Source of the DNA: Stratiolaelaps scimitus
Taxonomy: Eukaryota > Arthropoda > Arachnida > Mesostigmata > Laelapidae
Assembly: GCA_019614645.1 (NCBI GenBank)
Contig: JABWDB010000001.1
Location: 4,278,001-4,342,000, forward strand
Direction: 5' to 3'
DNA: 64,000 bases
Below are positions 39,948 through 52,090 of this stretch, piece by piece (position 1 is the stretch's first letter; the number at the start of each line of letters is the position of its first letter). The position numbers were made by a program, and so were the translations under genes. The notes beneath the pieces were generated by a model. That model did no database searches and was not told the DNA's origin. It worked only from the letters and a program-made list of their open reading frames with translations.

Positions 39948-41615
39948 CAATAGTTATAGCTGCCACCTGAGATGTTCAGATTGGCGGGGGTGACTCGAAG
40001 CAGACATGCTGCACAGCCCGTTGTTTATATATGTCTATAATGAATCGAAGAAGAACATCGTACCACATTTCAACGCGTAATAGATTGACGTACAGCTGAC
40101 CATCAGCAGATTCTATGTTGGCTATCCGGGCGCCTGTACGCTCCCGTTGTTGACTCCAGTGTCCTTTGTGTCTGGACGTCACGTCATACGTTGGATTGAT
40201 GTTGGCGACTGCCGACCACGGTGCCAATCTACACCGTAGACGAATCCGACAGTAGGCGAGGACCCCGTTCACCTTTATCAGTGCTCAGTCATCCTGTTTT
40301 ATTGGTGGCAACATCGGTGTGCAGTTCCGTTGTCCCGATGACTGCGTCCGTGAGGGTGGGGCGAGTGGCTTCGCAGATCGCCGACCTAGCTAGTCGGGCA
40401 CTGTGTGCATGGAGAGATTAAAGACCTCCTTGCTGTTTGCGGGATTTGCTGCTATGATGGCACATATGTAGGACTTAGCATGCTTTTGAGTTGTGACAAA
40501 TTGCAATCGATAATGTACGTTGGAGAACCTTATAGGCATATAAGCTCTGTAGCCGCTGGATGTCCACGACCTTGATGTCTTATGTCCTAATCAAAAGTTT
40601 GTATTCGCAGATGACCTTGGCGAACACTGTTCCTAAGCTTTCGTTTCTTTACTCGGCCTAACCAGCCAATAAGGATGGGATCAGCCTGGAAATTTTAATT
40701 TTTGTAGTCTGCGACATACGGTGACCTGCTGATGCGACAGTGAAACGCATGAGATGCGAATTTACAAGGGGGTTCAATCATGACCAACTCTCGAATGTTT
40801 GCAAAACTCGCTATTCATCTTTCTCTAAGTTTATCTGACGGTCCTACCCATACAGACTCCGCATGGCTAGATAATCCGATTTAAGCATGATTTCTAAAGT
40901 TCGCCCATCTTCAACGATCATATCTGCCACCACTGTTCCCTGTCCCAGTTGACCCTTCGACCTCTCTTTGAGTAATTTTTATGGTGACCATAAACCTATT
41001 TAGATGGCCACCTGAGCCGACGCATGCAATTTGCCTACATAACTGTCCGACGATTGCGGCACAGTGATCCGGGATAGCCAGGAGGAGGAACAGCACAACC
41101 ATTCGAATGAAAAACGGCCGGCACTTTCAAAGTAACGGAGTCTCTCTCCGCATTCTCTCTCGGCACAGAGCGTGAACGGGAGTGAGCTCTCTCCCGTGGG
41201 AGCCACTGTGATAGATTCAATTGTGGTAAGAACACTATTCGACGTCCTGCGCGGCCCACCTGCGTCGACCTGGGTGGGGTTGTGAGACAGAGGCCAGGAA
41301 GCGGGGCCGGCTGAGGGAGGGCAGGATAGTCACGTTCGGAGCCACTTACCTCGGCTCGGTTTTGTGGTTTCACTGTCCACCAACTGCTTGCCCCGCTTGC
41401 CTGGCCGCCGTCAACGTTCTGCTCTCGGTGTCAATCCATTAAATCGAATTGCAGATAAAACGAATGGTAAATTTTTCGAGCTGATTGAACACATTAATTG
41501 TTTTCGTGACTGATTGCTAGGCGAAGAGCAAAATAGTTATGGCCGCCTGCTAGCAGGGGTGAAAACGAATTTGTACAAAATGCAATATATAGATTTATAA
41601 TATACATTTTGTTAG

Positions 41616-41637
41616 TATATATATATATATATATATA
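41616..41637. repeat. (TA)n microsatellite
   Basis: 22 bases of TA. Confidence 0.95.
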
Positions 41638-42738
41638 ACCATGAAAGGTGCAGGTGTCGTTTCCTCTCTTCCGAGATTGTCTCGAGGCGAAGCGGAACAC
41701 GCCATTAGGGGAAGCACTCCCGTACACGCTTATTACTTCTATTGGCGTCGAGCGCCTTCTGACTCGTTGCGTGGTCCTTCTATCGAAAACATTCAATCAC
41801 GAGTTTCGTCACTGTTTAGTAAAACTTGTGCAGTACACCAGCATCAAGCCGCCCTCAGCATAACACAAATAAGCAAATTTTCTGCATGTTAGTTTTACAA
41901 AACCGTCACTATATCCTGCGCTCCGCGTCAGTTTGGAATCGATTTGTGTAGCATGTGCGTCACTGTGACGCCATTACGCATTAGGATCGCCTCACGTTTT
42001 CGGGACTCTCTTCGTTGTAGTTCGTAAAAATCTATTCTATCTGGATGAACCCAGACGACAGACGAGGATCAGGGTGAATGCTGCGCCAATTTTATTTTTT
42101 ATGTCACACTCCGAGAAAATTAGGAATCGATCGAGTGTCAGGGCAGCAGCAAAACAGTGTATACTGAGAGCAGTTGGACTGTTAGAGAATTCGAAAAAAA
42201 AGACTGCTCAAATTCGAAATTTACATTTCAATCAATTATAGTCGAACGAAAACGATCGACGCGAAGCGGCTTCTTATAATATAATAAGTTAGGATTTGTT
42301 AAAGCAGAATTGATATTTTCCATATCGTACATGGTCGTGCTTATATTGTCAAGCACAAGCATATATTTTTTTCGCTCAGATAGTGTTTTATGACTTGGTA
42401 CTGCAAAACAAATAAGGGTCGACGACCAACAGGCACAGGAAAAAATCGTAGACGCTGGGAACTTTTCATGGCTATAAATGCAACACCCGACTGTAAGGGT
42501 TTTACTGCACGAAGTCTACTACGGTCCGTCCCTACTAGTTGTAGTCCGTATGAAGCTCTCCGGCTGTGGCGTTATCAGCCACGAGTGGCTTCGTCTAATT
42601 CTGTCTAATACCTACTCTCGTTGTATAGGGCATCACGGCCACTTCGCCCATGAAGCGCTAACTGTTTATTTTGATGTCCTTGCATTTTATGTGTTCATTT
42701 TAAACGTGTTCCCATTGCCAATACAGGTTTGATTTTAT

Positions 42739-42797
42739 GATTATTTTCATTATTATTATTATTCTCCTTATTATTGCTATTATTAATACTATTATTC
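42739..42797. repeat. ATT-rich trinucleotide tract
   Basis: Interrupted (ATT)n. A shorter (ATT)n is at 42940-42956, near the palindrome at 42877. Confidence 0.85.
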
Positions 42798-42876
42798 GTA
42801 TTAGTCCGAAATTTCATGGAAACACTCTGTTAAGCACTAAGGTCATAATTAGCGGCATAATGTGTGAGGCTTTAGC

Positions 42877-42898
42877 TTAGCGGCGAGCTCGCCGCTAA
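42877..42898. repeat. Perfect 22-nt palindrome
   Basis: TTAGCGGCGAG (42877-42887) is followed directly by its exact reverse complement, CTCGCCGCTAA. No spacer. Confidence 0.9.
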
Positions 42899-43039
42899 CG
42901 TTTCAGCCCGTTGAACCCTGGCGGTGTCATCAGCACATATATTATTATTATTATCTATTAGCCATCACATCGATCACACTCACGCCAACATTAGTGGTGG
43001 TCGCCCCTTCCTAAAATATATATCTTTTCCATGGGCGGT

Positions 43040-43510
43040 ACAGAGATGACGCGAAGGCTTTGCCTTGAAGGGGGTTGGGGGGTGGGAAAGGAGGTGTATT
43101 TGGTTAAACGCAAAGGGCAGAAAAACGAGGGATTTTGCCGCACAGCGGGCTGGCGAGGCGGGTCAAACGCGAGGGACAAACGCGAAAGAGCAGCTTGAGG
43201 TTGAGCTCGCGTCGTGGAGCACTACGACGAGAAGCGGCCGAAACAACAAGGCGTTGCAAAGCAATGGCCATCTGGAGGGTGGAGACAGTCAGCCAAGGCA
43301 AACAGCAGACAAGGGGGCGTAAGACTTGGTGGGAGGAAGACGAACCATAACGGCAATCGGGTAAGACGAACGAAGGGATGCGCGAAGAAAAGCAACGGGA
43401 CATCGCCAGAGCAGAGCAAGAGGTTGGCGAGACAAGGCAACGGAGACGGGAGGCGGCGGGTGAACATAGCGGAAATCAGCGAGAGGGAAAGACCATGGGA
43501 CATTTGACGC
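43040..43510. other. Purine-skewed GC-rich tract
   Basis: The plus strand is strongly purine-rich (GGGGGTTGGGGGGTGGGAAA, then many GAGAC/GGCAA/AACGGG stretches) for about 470 bp. Frames up to 159 codons open on both strands from this skew. None resembles a known protein. Confidence 0.4.
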
Positions 43511-44074
43511 TGCCTTGTTTCGAGCTTCACGAAAATAAACTTTCTTAGTAAGGGTTGGCCGTTAGCCGAGGTAGAGAACAGAGAGGTCGAGGAAATATTT
43601 TCTCGTAGGAAACTGTTTTGTACGATTGCGTAAAATTTCGAAGCCAACGTTTCGAAAGCGATAGTGGAACACGGAGGAGAGCTCTTCGGCGGCGCGAACA
43701 AGCCAAGACGGCTGCAGTTGGCGCCCGTTTGATATAGAGTAGAAACCTTTCTTTATTTTTAACCATCATTATTTTATGCTGCTAAACGCCGAATTTAGCG
43801 CGGTTCGACTGCTGATATTTATATCCTTGATACACGCTTTACCAAGTCTATGTGTGTATGCAGGTGTCAGACGTGTGAAGTATGTTAAATTTGTACTTGG
43901 ATGGATAGTCTACGTAAACGATTCGGTAGAAGTTCTAGATTTGCTTCTGCTTTCAAAGCACAAAACGTTCTGCTTCTTAAATCGGATATAACCAGGCAGA
44001 ACGACGACAAACGTAAGCATTGTCAAATCATTATAGTACAACTGATCCGAACGGGATCAAGCATATTCAAATGT

Positions 44075-44590
44075 TTAGATGGCCATAAGATTACTAGACA
44101 ACCTTCCAAAGTGACCTTCAGGCCGATATCGTTTAACGTTACTTAACCGCTGAGCTGAGCAAACACGAAAACAATCCCAGCTGAACAAACGCGACATGTT
44201 GGAAACCGAGGTCGAGGCCGTCATTGTCCCGAGGAAGGCGATGGCATTGCCTCTCTGCCTCACAGCGAGGTAGAGACGTTGCAGAAGTAAAGATCCTGCG
44301 CGCTTATCCGCGGTGGCGCAGATCAGCCTATGGTGTACCCCTTCGAGAAGGTTCACAGTGAGGGGGCCGTGCCCGCGTAAGGTTTCAAAGGCAAGGGGCG
44401 AAAACAGGTGGGTTCCTTGGAGCGCGGCGTACTTCTGTAGCTTGGCCCGCTCCGCACGCGCTACCGTGTAACCGGGGGTGGTTGCACAATGGTCTACATG
44501 ACAAGGTGCTAGAATGTCAACCACCGTGCCGTCCCAACACGACATTAGTTGTAGAAAATTATTCGTCTTCCAAGGTAGCAAATCTGACAA
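44075..44590 (-). pseudogene. LINE ORF2 3' end, copy 1
   Basis: A minus-strand open frame of 171 codons. Residues about 20-125 match the C-terminal region shared by many CR1/L2-like LINE second ORFs: DGTVVDILAPCHVDH, then AKLQKYAALQGTHLFSPLAF, ETLRGHGP, and LLLQRLYLAVRQRGNAIAFL near the end. Only this 3' end is present, as usual for 5'-truncated LINE insertions. A closely similar copy sits at 62251-62502 in the opposite orientation. LAVRQRGN here against LAVQRGN there shows a one-codon insertion. The residues after about 125 probably lie outside the original ORF. Confidence 0.75.
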
Positions 44591-44886
44591 GTGTATCGAT
44601 TAAACATCACATGGCACTAGTGAACATTTCGGAACTGTATTCTAGACTATACTTGTTTATTCCACGGTCTCGGAGAATAGTGTTGTCCCTAGTTGAACTT
44701 GAGTGGAACATCGAAGTATCTAATTATAGTCTCTTTCCCAGCTTCGAGGTCTATATTCGCGCTGCTAGAAGTCTCATCTATTTTCATCCGAAAGTGAAAT
44801 TCTGCTTCTCCAAACACCTAAATATATCCTTAAGCTTTCGTTTATATCGCCATACACAACCGGGACGACGCAAGATATATATTCCG

Positions 44887-44912
44887 TATATATATATATA
44901 TATATATATATA
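44887..44912. repeat. (TA)n microsatellite
   Basis: 26 bases of TA, about 300 bp from the LINE end at 44590. Confidence 0.95.
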
Positions 44913-44949
44913 CGGGCTCAGGTGCATGCAACATGAACCAACTTAGATT

Positions 44950-47860
44950 CGGCGGTCGTCCCCCGCAAACCTAGAGCTCGATCGAATCTCATCAACAAAA
45001 GTGGCTCCCAGGTATCAAGGACACCGCTGGATACCTTAATAGCATCTCTGCGTTGAGCCGCCCGGACCCCCTGTTGTTGGTGTGCTACGGCTGTGACTCC
45101 AGTATGGGCGCGGCTTGACCATAGGTGGACGGCTTGTGCTAGAGGGGTTCGTTGAATGCGGGTTAGTCCGCTAGGTAGAAGCCACCCACAGCGGCTTGCA
45201 AATGTTCATCGGGATTCCCACCGCCAGCATTCTCCTTCTCATGTCAGACGCCTATCCAAACGCCTGGCAAGAGTCGATGTTATGAGTCCAGCGAATAATT
45301 CGCCCCAGGGCCGCAAAGGAAGACGAAGCTGAAGAAGAAAGAGGATTCAGGCGAATCATGGAAATGGCCCTTCGAGGTGAAAAATGAGGATGCCCGCTGT
45401 GCAATAGATATGAGCTAGATATTGACTGAATGCAGGTCATTGGTGCGAAGCTTCGAGGTCATTGTGGTGTGAGGCAGTGGTTTGTGGTTCTTGCATACCT
45501 CTCGATTTGTGAACGTCACGCGAGTGGCCACAGCCAACCGCCGAAGGTAGATGGTTTGTAACGCGCCTGCCACGAGACGAAGCAATTGTGTATATGCTGC
45601 ACACTGAATAGCGGGGAGAGGAAGGGGCCATAGCAAGGGCGAGGTTGAGTGGGGCACGACAGCGACTGGACTGGATGTTTGAAGAAAGAAGTACGGGACT
45701 CGAATATATAGTTTCTCCTTTCATCAATTCTGAAAACGCTGCCCGCCGTGCCGTCGTGGCTCCACCACATCCTGATCGTCCGTAGGTCGCCAGTGGTGCC
45801 CTCGACCTTGAGAACATCAAGGGGGAAGGAGGCGACAAGGCGACAATATATGATACATACATTAATCTCTCAACGGTCTGCCTCTTGCAATCATAGTGTC
45901 TCTGTGTTTTGTGGATAAGCGTTCGCCCAACGGACACAGACTGCGTATAGCTACGTAGTCTGTAAAAGGACTGCTTTTACCACGATAGTGAGTGCATACT
46001 ATGTAGGCGTATTCCTAACTACCGTATGTTTGAATGCACTTTTATTTACTGTAGGCGTATGTAGCATGTAAATCCCCTTGAGTAAAAGAGCCGATCGTTT
46101 CCCAGCTGACACCGCCTGTCCAGCACAGCGATAGTAGTATACAACGTGCTATTGTAGCGATGGCGCGTGTGTATTTATGCCAGTGTGTATCTGACTTCAG
46201 CCTCTTGGCGTATCGTACCGCATTTGTCGATTGCAAATGAAGTGCTCAACATGAGGCTCTCAAACGAGGTCACTCTATCATCAGCCTGCAGCAGCGTCGA
46301 GCGTCTCTCAGATGCCAGCAGAGCGTACGTGCAAAACTCGATCCCTTGCATCGTATTGACGGCTGAATGTGCGACAAGACAGTGCTATTATATTCGCTTA
46401 TATACAATGGCATTTGGCTCAAGAACAGCTCTCGCATGTTGACACAACTATCTATAATTCGCGTGGTAAGCGCTTATCGGACGATGGTGGTAAAGGCAGA
46501 TGCCCTCGTCAATCAGCACAGACACACACGTCTGCCAAATCGACGTTCACATTGACGATTCAAAACAAATTCATGTCTGTGTTAATGGCTATTATGTACG
46601 ACGCAGACGACGAGGCGTAACCGACATCTCGAGTACTAGTGAATAGCCTCAGTCAGACAGACGGTGCTCAGATCGCGTGATGGTCACACAACCGCGATAT
46701 ATCTGAGGAATGCCATCTGATTGTTGCTTAGCAAACACTGGACCCCAACAATAGAACGCATTATCTCTATTTATGTCTATACCTAAATAAATACGGAGTG
46801 CTGCGCCAAAGCTGCTCGATTACCGCGCCGCTGTATTGCTCGGTCTATGCGTGGCAGTAACACAGGGACGAAGTAATGTTGTTGTTGCTGTTGACGTTGT
46901 AATGAACAACGAGAACAGCAACAACAATTTAGAATACAACACAACCTAAACGAAGAAAACGAGGCACCTCAATGAAAAACATGATTCTTCCATAAACACA
47001 ACGGCAAGTTCGCTGCAGATTGGCCCGAGCGACCTTCGTTGTTGCGAGGCCACTCGAATATGTAGTTGAAGATGGGGAAATTTCAAGTTGCAGTTTAGTC
47101 GAAGTTTATAGTTGAACCTTTGGACGGACCGTTGTGAGGCGGCATCGAACAGTGGACCTCCCGCACAGATGAAACACGCAGATGATGCCGATTGGTAATT
47201 TGACGAAGAAATCTAAATAACTAACTACTCGTAGAGCTTTTTCCTGTGGTACGATCCTGAGTAGAGCGGTATAGAGTCGAAATATCATGCAGAGCTAGGC
47301 TACCATACTTACAGTGTTATTCCTAAGAGGAATTCTCACGAGAATGCTGTGCCACATCAGCCCCAATCGATACACGCGTATAGCAAGGGATAGAACAATG
47401 ACATGAGGAGAAGTAACTTTCTGAAATAACGAGAATACACATATACAAATCTAAAAAATAAAACTGTTGTAAATCTGTCCATGCGTATTCGTTTGCTTGG
47501 TATCGAAATGAAGTATTTGGCTAATATTTGATTAAAATGTTATTATTACCGTAATAACTGAGAGCTAGACTCGGTTTTATTGGCATTTTCGCCTAAAACT
47601 ACATTATTAATTGCTCTCGCTAATGTGACTAAATATATAGTAATACACTGTGACACCAAGATATAGAGGAATCTTTCGAGAACACACTAGACTGTGTTCA
47701 TCTTCAGCTGTAAGCAATGGCTGTTCTCAACTGCCGCACTAATAATATTTGCATCATTAAGCAAATGTCCCCATCATCCCATGTTAATACGAAAGAAAAA
47801 TCAACATCTCACATCATCCTTGAGTGCAGGTCAGCACGAGCGTTTTTTTCATCTGTGTCT
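44950..47860. other. No gene recognised
   Basis: Overlapping minus frames near 45437-45937 are unsupported. The hairpin at 46879 is the only notable structure. Confidence 0.4.
46879..46927. repeat. Long hairpin, 14 + 6 bp stem
   Basis: TTGTTGTTGCTGTT (46879-46892) pairs exactly with 46914-46927. A GA/AG internal mismatch follows, then CGTTGT pairs with ACAACG around a five-base loop (AATGA). The arms are (GTT)n-like, so it may come from inverted duplication of a microsatellite. Confidence 0.88.
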
Positions 47861-47869
47861 TATATACAT

Positions 47870-47875
47870 TTTATT
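47870..47875 (-). terminator. Polyadenylation signal of the ionotropic receptor
   Basis: AATAAA on the minus strand about 15 nt after the TGA stop of the receptor gene. The close spacing implies a very short 3' UTR and supports the annotated 3' end. Confidence 0.55.
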
Positions 47876-47889
47876 ACAACTATGCTATT

Positions 47890-49620
47890 TCATCTAGGAA
47901 ACAAACGCATGTGCTTATACAACCTCTTGCGATGATAACACTTTCGAAACATGGAAGGCTGTCCATAGAGATGCTTCAAACCAACGAGGACCGTGGGCAG
48001 ACCCCACACGAGAAAAAGCTCCACAGCAAGTACTGCACTAGATAGAAACCAACCATATCCGAGAAACTTGAAGAATGGACTCACGCTGCCAAGTTTCAAC
48101 GGCGATAGCGGCGGTTCGACGACGTCACTGTCACATTGATTTTTCGTTTTCAGCCGGCTGTTGCTGATTCGATTGCGCCGGGGGTTAGCCGGACCGAGAT
48201 CGGCTGTCGGATCGTCCGCGATAGACAACTGCAATCGTCGAAAGTATCGATGGACGGCCGCCATCTCGAACATCGTACGCATCGTGGGTTGTACACAGCG
48301 GCACGCGAAATTTGACCCCCTCGGATTACGGCATTGGAAGGACAACGATTCCAGTAATCTCGGATAGAGAAGGGTCGTGTAGGCGCTCTTCGTGAGGCCC
48401 CACCGCGAGAGGAGGAACACGGCGGACGACGAGCGATCTATCCAGAATTGGCCTTTTCGAAGGTGGTTCATGAACTGGCGAAATTTCGGACGGATCAACA
48501 TCACCGTGTATTTTTTATAGTCACGAGGAAGGGTAATATTATGTCGGTAGGGATGCCTCGGTGGGTGCTGCAGCAGGGATCGGAGCGATCCCCGATAACC
48601 GGTAGGTGGTATAATACATAATAGTGTCCACAATACCGTGGCCACGGCAGCCGTATGAAACTCAAATTTCGCCAGGGACGGCAGACGAATCGTTGTGATC
48701 ATCTGACAGAACGTAAGAATCGTGTTGTTGATGATATGTCCGAGATAGCATCCCCGAAAGGAGCCTCTGACACTCACCGACATGATCAGAGCAATGCTTA
48801 TCGAAAATAGCGCAAGGATCGCCCACACCTCAACGCTGAACGGAAGTAACAAGATGTTGTGGTTGCTGATTTGACCCGGATTAAGCAGAACAGCAACATG
48901 GCTATCCATGGCTACCGGAATCGCGTGCGGAAGGTGGCTTGGAGAAAATGTGACCACTCGCGACTCTGAAACGTTATATATCAGCTCGCCAGGCTTGCTG
49001 TACTTCGTCGGGTAGAGTGGTCTGACTAGCATCCTCATGTTCAGAGTTAGGAAAAGGCTCAGCTTTGAATCATGAACGTCCCTTCGATAAAGAATTAATT
49101 CATCAAGCATGACGTTGCACGTGCCTAAGTCTTCCCTAGACAGTATGCGCTCAGTCCACGCCTGCTGTTGACCCCGAAAATCCGAGTCTACTAACAGCTC
49201 GTAATGATCGTGGCTTTTGTTGAAGCGGAGATAGGCAAAAGGAGCCGTAACAACTTTCTCACGGGAAGCAAACCGCAAGCGTGTTGCCCGACAAGTGAGA
49301 TCTATTACACTGAAATAGCTCGGTCCATAACTCCTTATCAGCAAGGCGTAAGCGTTTGCCCAAAACGATCGAATATTCAAAATGGAGCACACAATCAAAA
49401 TGATTCGTTCGGGATATCGTCCACGCACGATCGATGCCATCGTGATTAGCGTTACGTTCATTCCTGGCGGGTATCGCAGTTCTCCGAAATCGCAGTTCAC
49501 TGGAAGGACGGCAGGGGAGCCGCCGCAGCCGAGATTCGTGACGACCTCTTGAAACACCGAACGTGTCAGTTCTGATCCAGTCGACATGCGAACGAGCAGT
49601 AGCGTCATTAATGCGATCAT
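47890..49620 (-). CDS. Divergent ionotropic receptor, intact and intronless
   Basis: This 576-codon uninterrupted frame reads as an ionotropic receptor, a ligand-gated cation channel related to ionotropic glutamate receptors that in arthropods serves chemosensation in the plasma membrane of sensory neurons. Seen in the sequence: a hydrophobic start (residues 1-16, possible signal peptide); an extracellular part with possible N-glycosylation sites (NVT near 55, NKS near 134, NVS near 216); first membrane segment about 262-283 after LLPFSVEVW; pore region about 292-318; third segment about 322-350 ending YRGSLRSLL, where the family has its conserved SYTANL-like stretch; a long second lobe about 351-515; last segment about 519-547 (LGYGWFLSSAVLAVELFL), followed by a basic tail. 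The start is the first ATG after an in-frame TGA eight codons upstream. AATAAA on the coding strand lies about 15 nt past the stop (47870-47875). The sequence is far from the conserved IR8a/IR25a types. The ligand is unknown. Confidence 0.82.
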   Translation of the reverse strand: MIALMTLLLVRMSTGSELTRSVFQEVVTNLGCGGSPAVLPVNCDFGELRYPPGMNVTLITMASIVRGRYPERIILIVCSILNIRSFWANAYALLIRSYGPSYFSVIDLTCRATRLRFASREKVVTAPFAYLRFNKSHDHYELLVDSDFRGQQQAWTERILSREDLGTCNVMLDELILYRRDVHDSKLSLFLTLNMRMLVRPLYPTKYSKPGELIYNVSESRVVTFSPSHLPHAIPVAMDSHVAVLLNPGQISNHNILLLPFSVEVWAILALFSISIALIMSVSVRGSFRGCYLGHIINNTILTFCQMITTIRLPSLAKFEFHTAAVATVLWTLLCIIPPTGYRGSLRSLLQHPPRHPYRHNITLPRDYKKYTVMLIRPKFRQFMNHLRKGQFWIDRSSSAVFLLSRWGLTKSAYTTLLYPRLLESLSFQCRNPRGSNFACRCVQPTMRTMFEMAAVHRYFRRLQLSIADDPTADLGPANPRRNRISNSRLKTKNQCDSDVVEPPLSPLKLGSVSPFFKFLGYGWFLSSAVLAVELFLVWGLPTVLVGLKHLYGQPSMFRKCYHRKRLYKHMRLFPR

Positions 49621-51900
49621 GATGAGTGGTCTAGGGCATCAAAACGAATTGTCGATGGCGAAATCGAAATAAGGCGATTTTGGGCATAAACACTTGAAGT
49701 TGTACTGAGGACTTTTACGACTGCGGTAACGTAATCATCAGTTGCCGTTCTTTGGAGACCTGCGCATACCAGGACATTCTGGGGATATTGTACTTGAGAG
49801 ACGGTGAGCACTCGCGCACAGATACATGGACACTTTCCACGAAAGACAATGCACGTGCAGAGAACGTGCTAGATAAATTTAGTCCTTTGAGGAGGCTTCG
49901 TCTCTGCTCACGCGCAACGTGCGAATTGCAAAACGAATGAGGTGTCACTGGCGTCCCGTAATAGACCTACCTACCCGGTAAACAACTAGGTGGCACCTCA
50001 GCCTGGAATTGTGGCCGACTGGATTACACTGCTTCTGCCATTGGCAGTATGGGAATACCAATAGAAGCGGCGGTGTTGATTGATTAGCCAGTGCATGTTT
50101 TGAGTCAGAGGGCTGAGCATCAACACATCATTCTTCATTCTAGGAATAATGTACACCACCAGGCTGGTTCGGTTGCGTCGTCTGGCCAATAAAGCTAACA
50201 ATGAGTTGTGTAGGGGCGTAGCGATTAGTATTATTGACCACTGTCTTTCACGGTTGGGAGCCATTGTATTCATTCGGATCAGAACACTTGCGTTGTCATA
50301 CAAGAGTTGAAAGGACAAAGGACGTTAGCTGCGGTATATTTTGACTCTAGCCATCTGACGGCTTCGGTGAAAACGCGCGCAATTCGGCTAAAGTACAGCA
50401 AGAGGAAGAAGCAATGCCTTACAGATTACAGTGCATTGACATCGCCAGAGACGACGCGTTCGGGAGAGTTGATCTGTTCAGCGTATCATTGGAAGGCAAC
50501 GTGTAGAGTACGAAAAACCAATTAGTTCACTGAGGAGGAGATTAAGGTAGAAATAAAAATTGTCGTTCCAGTGTGAGACCACCCGCTGGTTAATAAGTAT
50601 CGCATTTAGAGAGATTCCTCATGCTGAGGTGTTGCAAGTTCCTTTGATACATTATAATGCTTATAATATATTCGACTTTAGAAGTGCTATTTTTATGTGG
50701 CTCTGCTCATCGTTTTTGCAGGCAACGTTTTTTTTTTATTATTATTAATCCTGTAAGATCCGATCTCTTTGTATAAGCTAGCTGCCCTTCTCTAGGAAAT
50801 CTCTGGACTGCTTGGTTGGCCATACGAGCCGCATTCCGTTTCAGTGGAGTAATCCGGCTTAACGGTGTTCAGACGTATGGCCACGGACGGAAGTTCGTCA
50901 CCGATCAGGATTTCCACACACTGCAGATGTCAATGATCTGAAGCTCTACAAGGTTCCATCATGCAAACGTAAAGTTGTATTTTATAAACAGCATTATGTG
51001 GCTGAACTATTAAAAACGACATCACATGCGTGGCAGCATGTAATACGCATAGACTCCAAAACGACTCTGCCAAAATATGATCCCAGTAACAAACGGACAT
51101 CGGCTACTAAACGTATGTACGATAATGTGGCTAACGATGATTCTATTTTAAGACGAGCATATGTACCCATAATTTATTCCAATCAATGATTTAACTAGTG
51201 GCACCCCGAAAAGTGAACAGCGATCAAGAGAGCACGTGTCCATGTGACAAAGCATCCATATGGTTACGCCCGCTTGACCCGATGCGCGGCAGCCGGTTGA
51301 CCAATTTCATTCTCACGAAGGAAATCAATGCCATTTGGTAATTCGCACCTTGCTGCTGACTTCTTTCAGCCCTTCTTCCACCAGGCATTTCTCGCTACTG
51401 ATTCATATGGTGCTTCCATGGGAAATGTCAATGGGATGAAAAGTCACACCACAGCAGGCGTGAATCCCCGCGGTGATTTGGCGGTCACCGTCCCGACTGA
51501 CTTTGTCGTCGAACCTTCTCTTGGTGTCGACTCACAGTGTAATCTATTATAACGATTAAGGTGGCGGCACTGACACTTTGCTTTTATAAATCACATTCAG
51601 TTTTAAGCTTTTTTAGCCCATATGACGATTGTTCATAGGGAGTTCGAAATACACGATGTATCTTTCAGGGCAGGTCTAGGCCTGCGGCGAAAAATATGGG
51701 CAAGGAATAGCACACAACGAGCGTTAAGAAGAGCCGTTGACGTGAGAGAACAAAATGTGGACTTATATTTTCCAGAAAGACTCCAAGTGCGTTATAACTA
51801 AACTACTCAGTAGTTCTCGAGACAATGGGAATCTGTTAGGAGAAAATGGCCTATGTTTGGAGGAATTGACGATGGCGGCCATTAACTGGCTGGGCGGTGC
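49621..51900. other. Region upstream of the receptor, no gene recognised
   Basis: Should contain the promoter of the receptor gene, but no convincing core element was identified. A 64-codon minus frame ends at 49617, overlapping the receptor start in another frame. Confidence 0.4.
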
Positions 51901-51903
51901 CTT

Positions 51904-51992
51904 ACATAAAGGTAAAGGTAAAGCTTTTTGGTTTATTAAAGAAGCTGCAATTTCACAATGCTTAAGCTCTCTTATATGTCATCACGCAGCTA
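51904..51992 (-). mobile_element. SINE copy, inverted
   Basis: Read on the minus strand: GCTGCGTGATGACATATAAG, AGAGCTTAAGCATTGTGAAA, TTGCAGCTTC, TTTAATAAACC and a repeated ACCTTT tail. The tail repeat is the likely 3' end of the element. Confidence 0.7.
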
Positions 51993-52090
51993 TAATATAT
52001 AGCTATAAATAATAACACAGTTGTTGTGTTGTAGGATGATTTTGTGGTCCTGGGCCGGGAAGCCCGTTGTAACTTCCTGACCCATTGTTT

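Larger units (their letters stand above)
39950..42870. other. No gene recognised
   Basis: A search here for the last membrane segment of the broken receptor found none. A GC-rich patch at 41100-41380 opens a 112-codon minus frame that looks compositional. Confidence 0.4.

Noticed and set aside
43222..43701. 159-codon minus frame
   Set aside because: Follows from purine skew of the plus strand. No family resemblance.
44482..44946. 154-codon plus frame
   Set aside because: Partly antisense to the LINE end and ends in the peptide of a (TA)n run.
45437..45937. 166-codon minus frame
   Set aside because: Overlaps other frames on the same strand, lacks domains, and has repetitive Ser and Arg composition.
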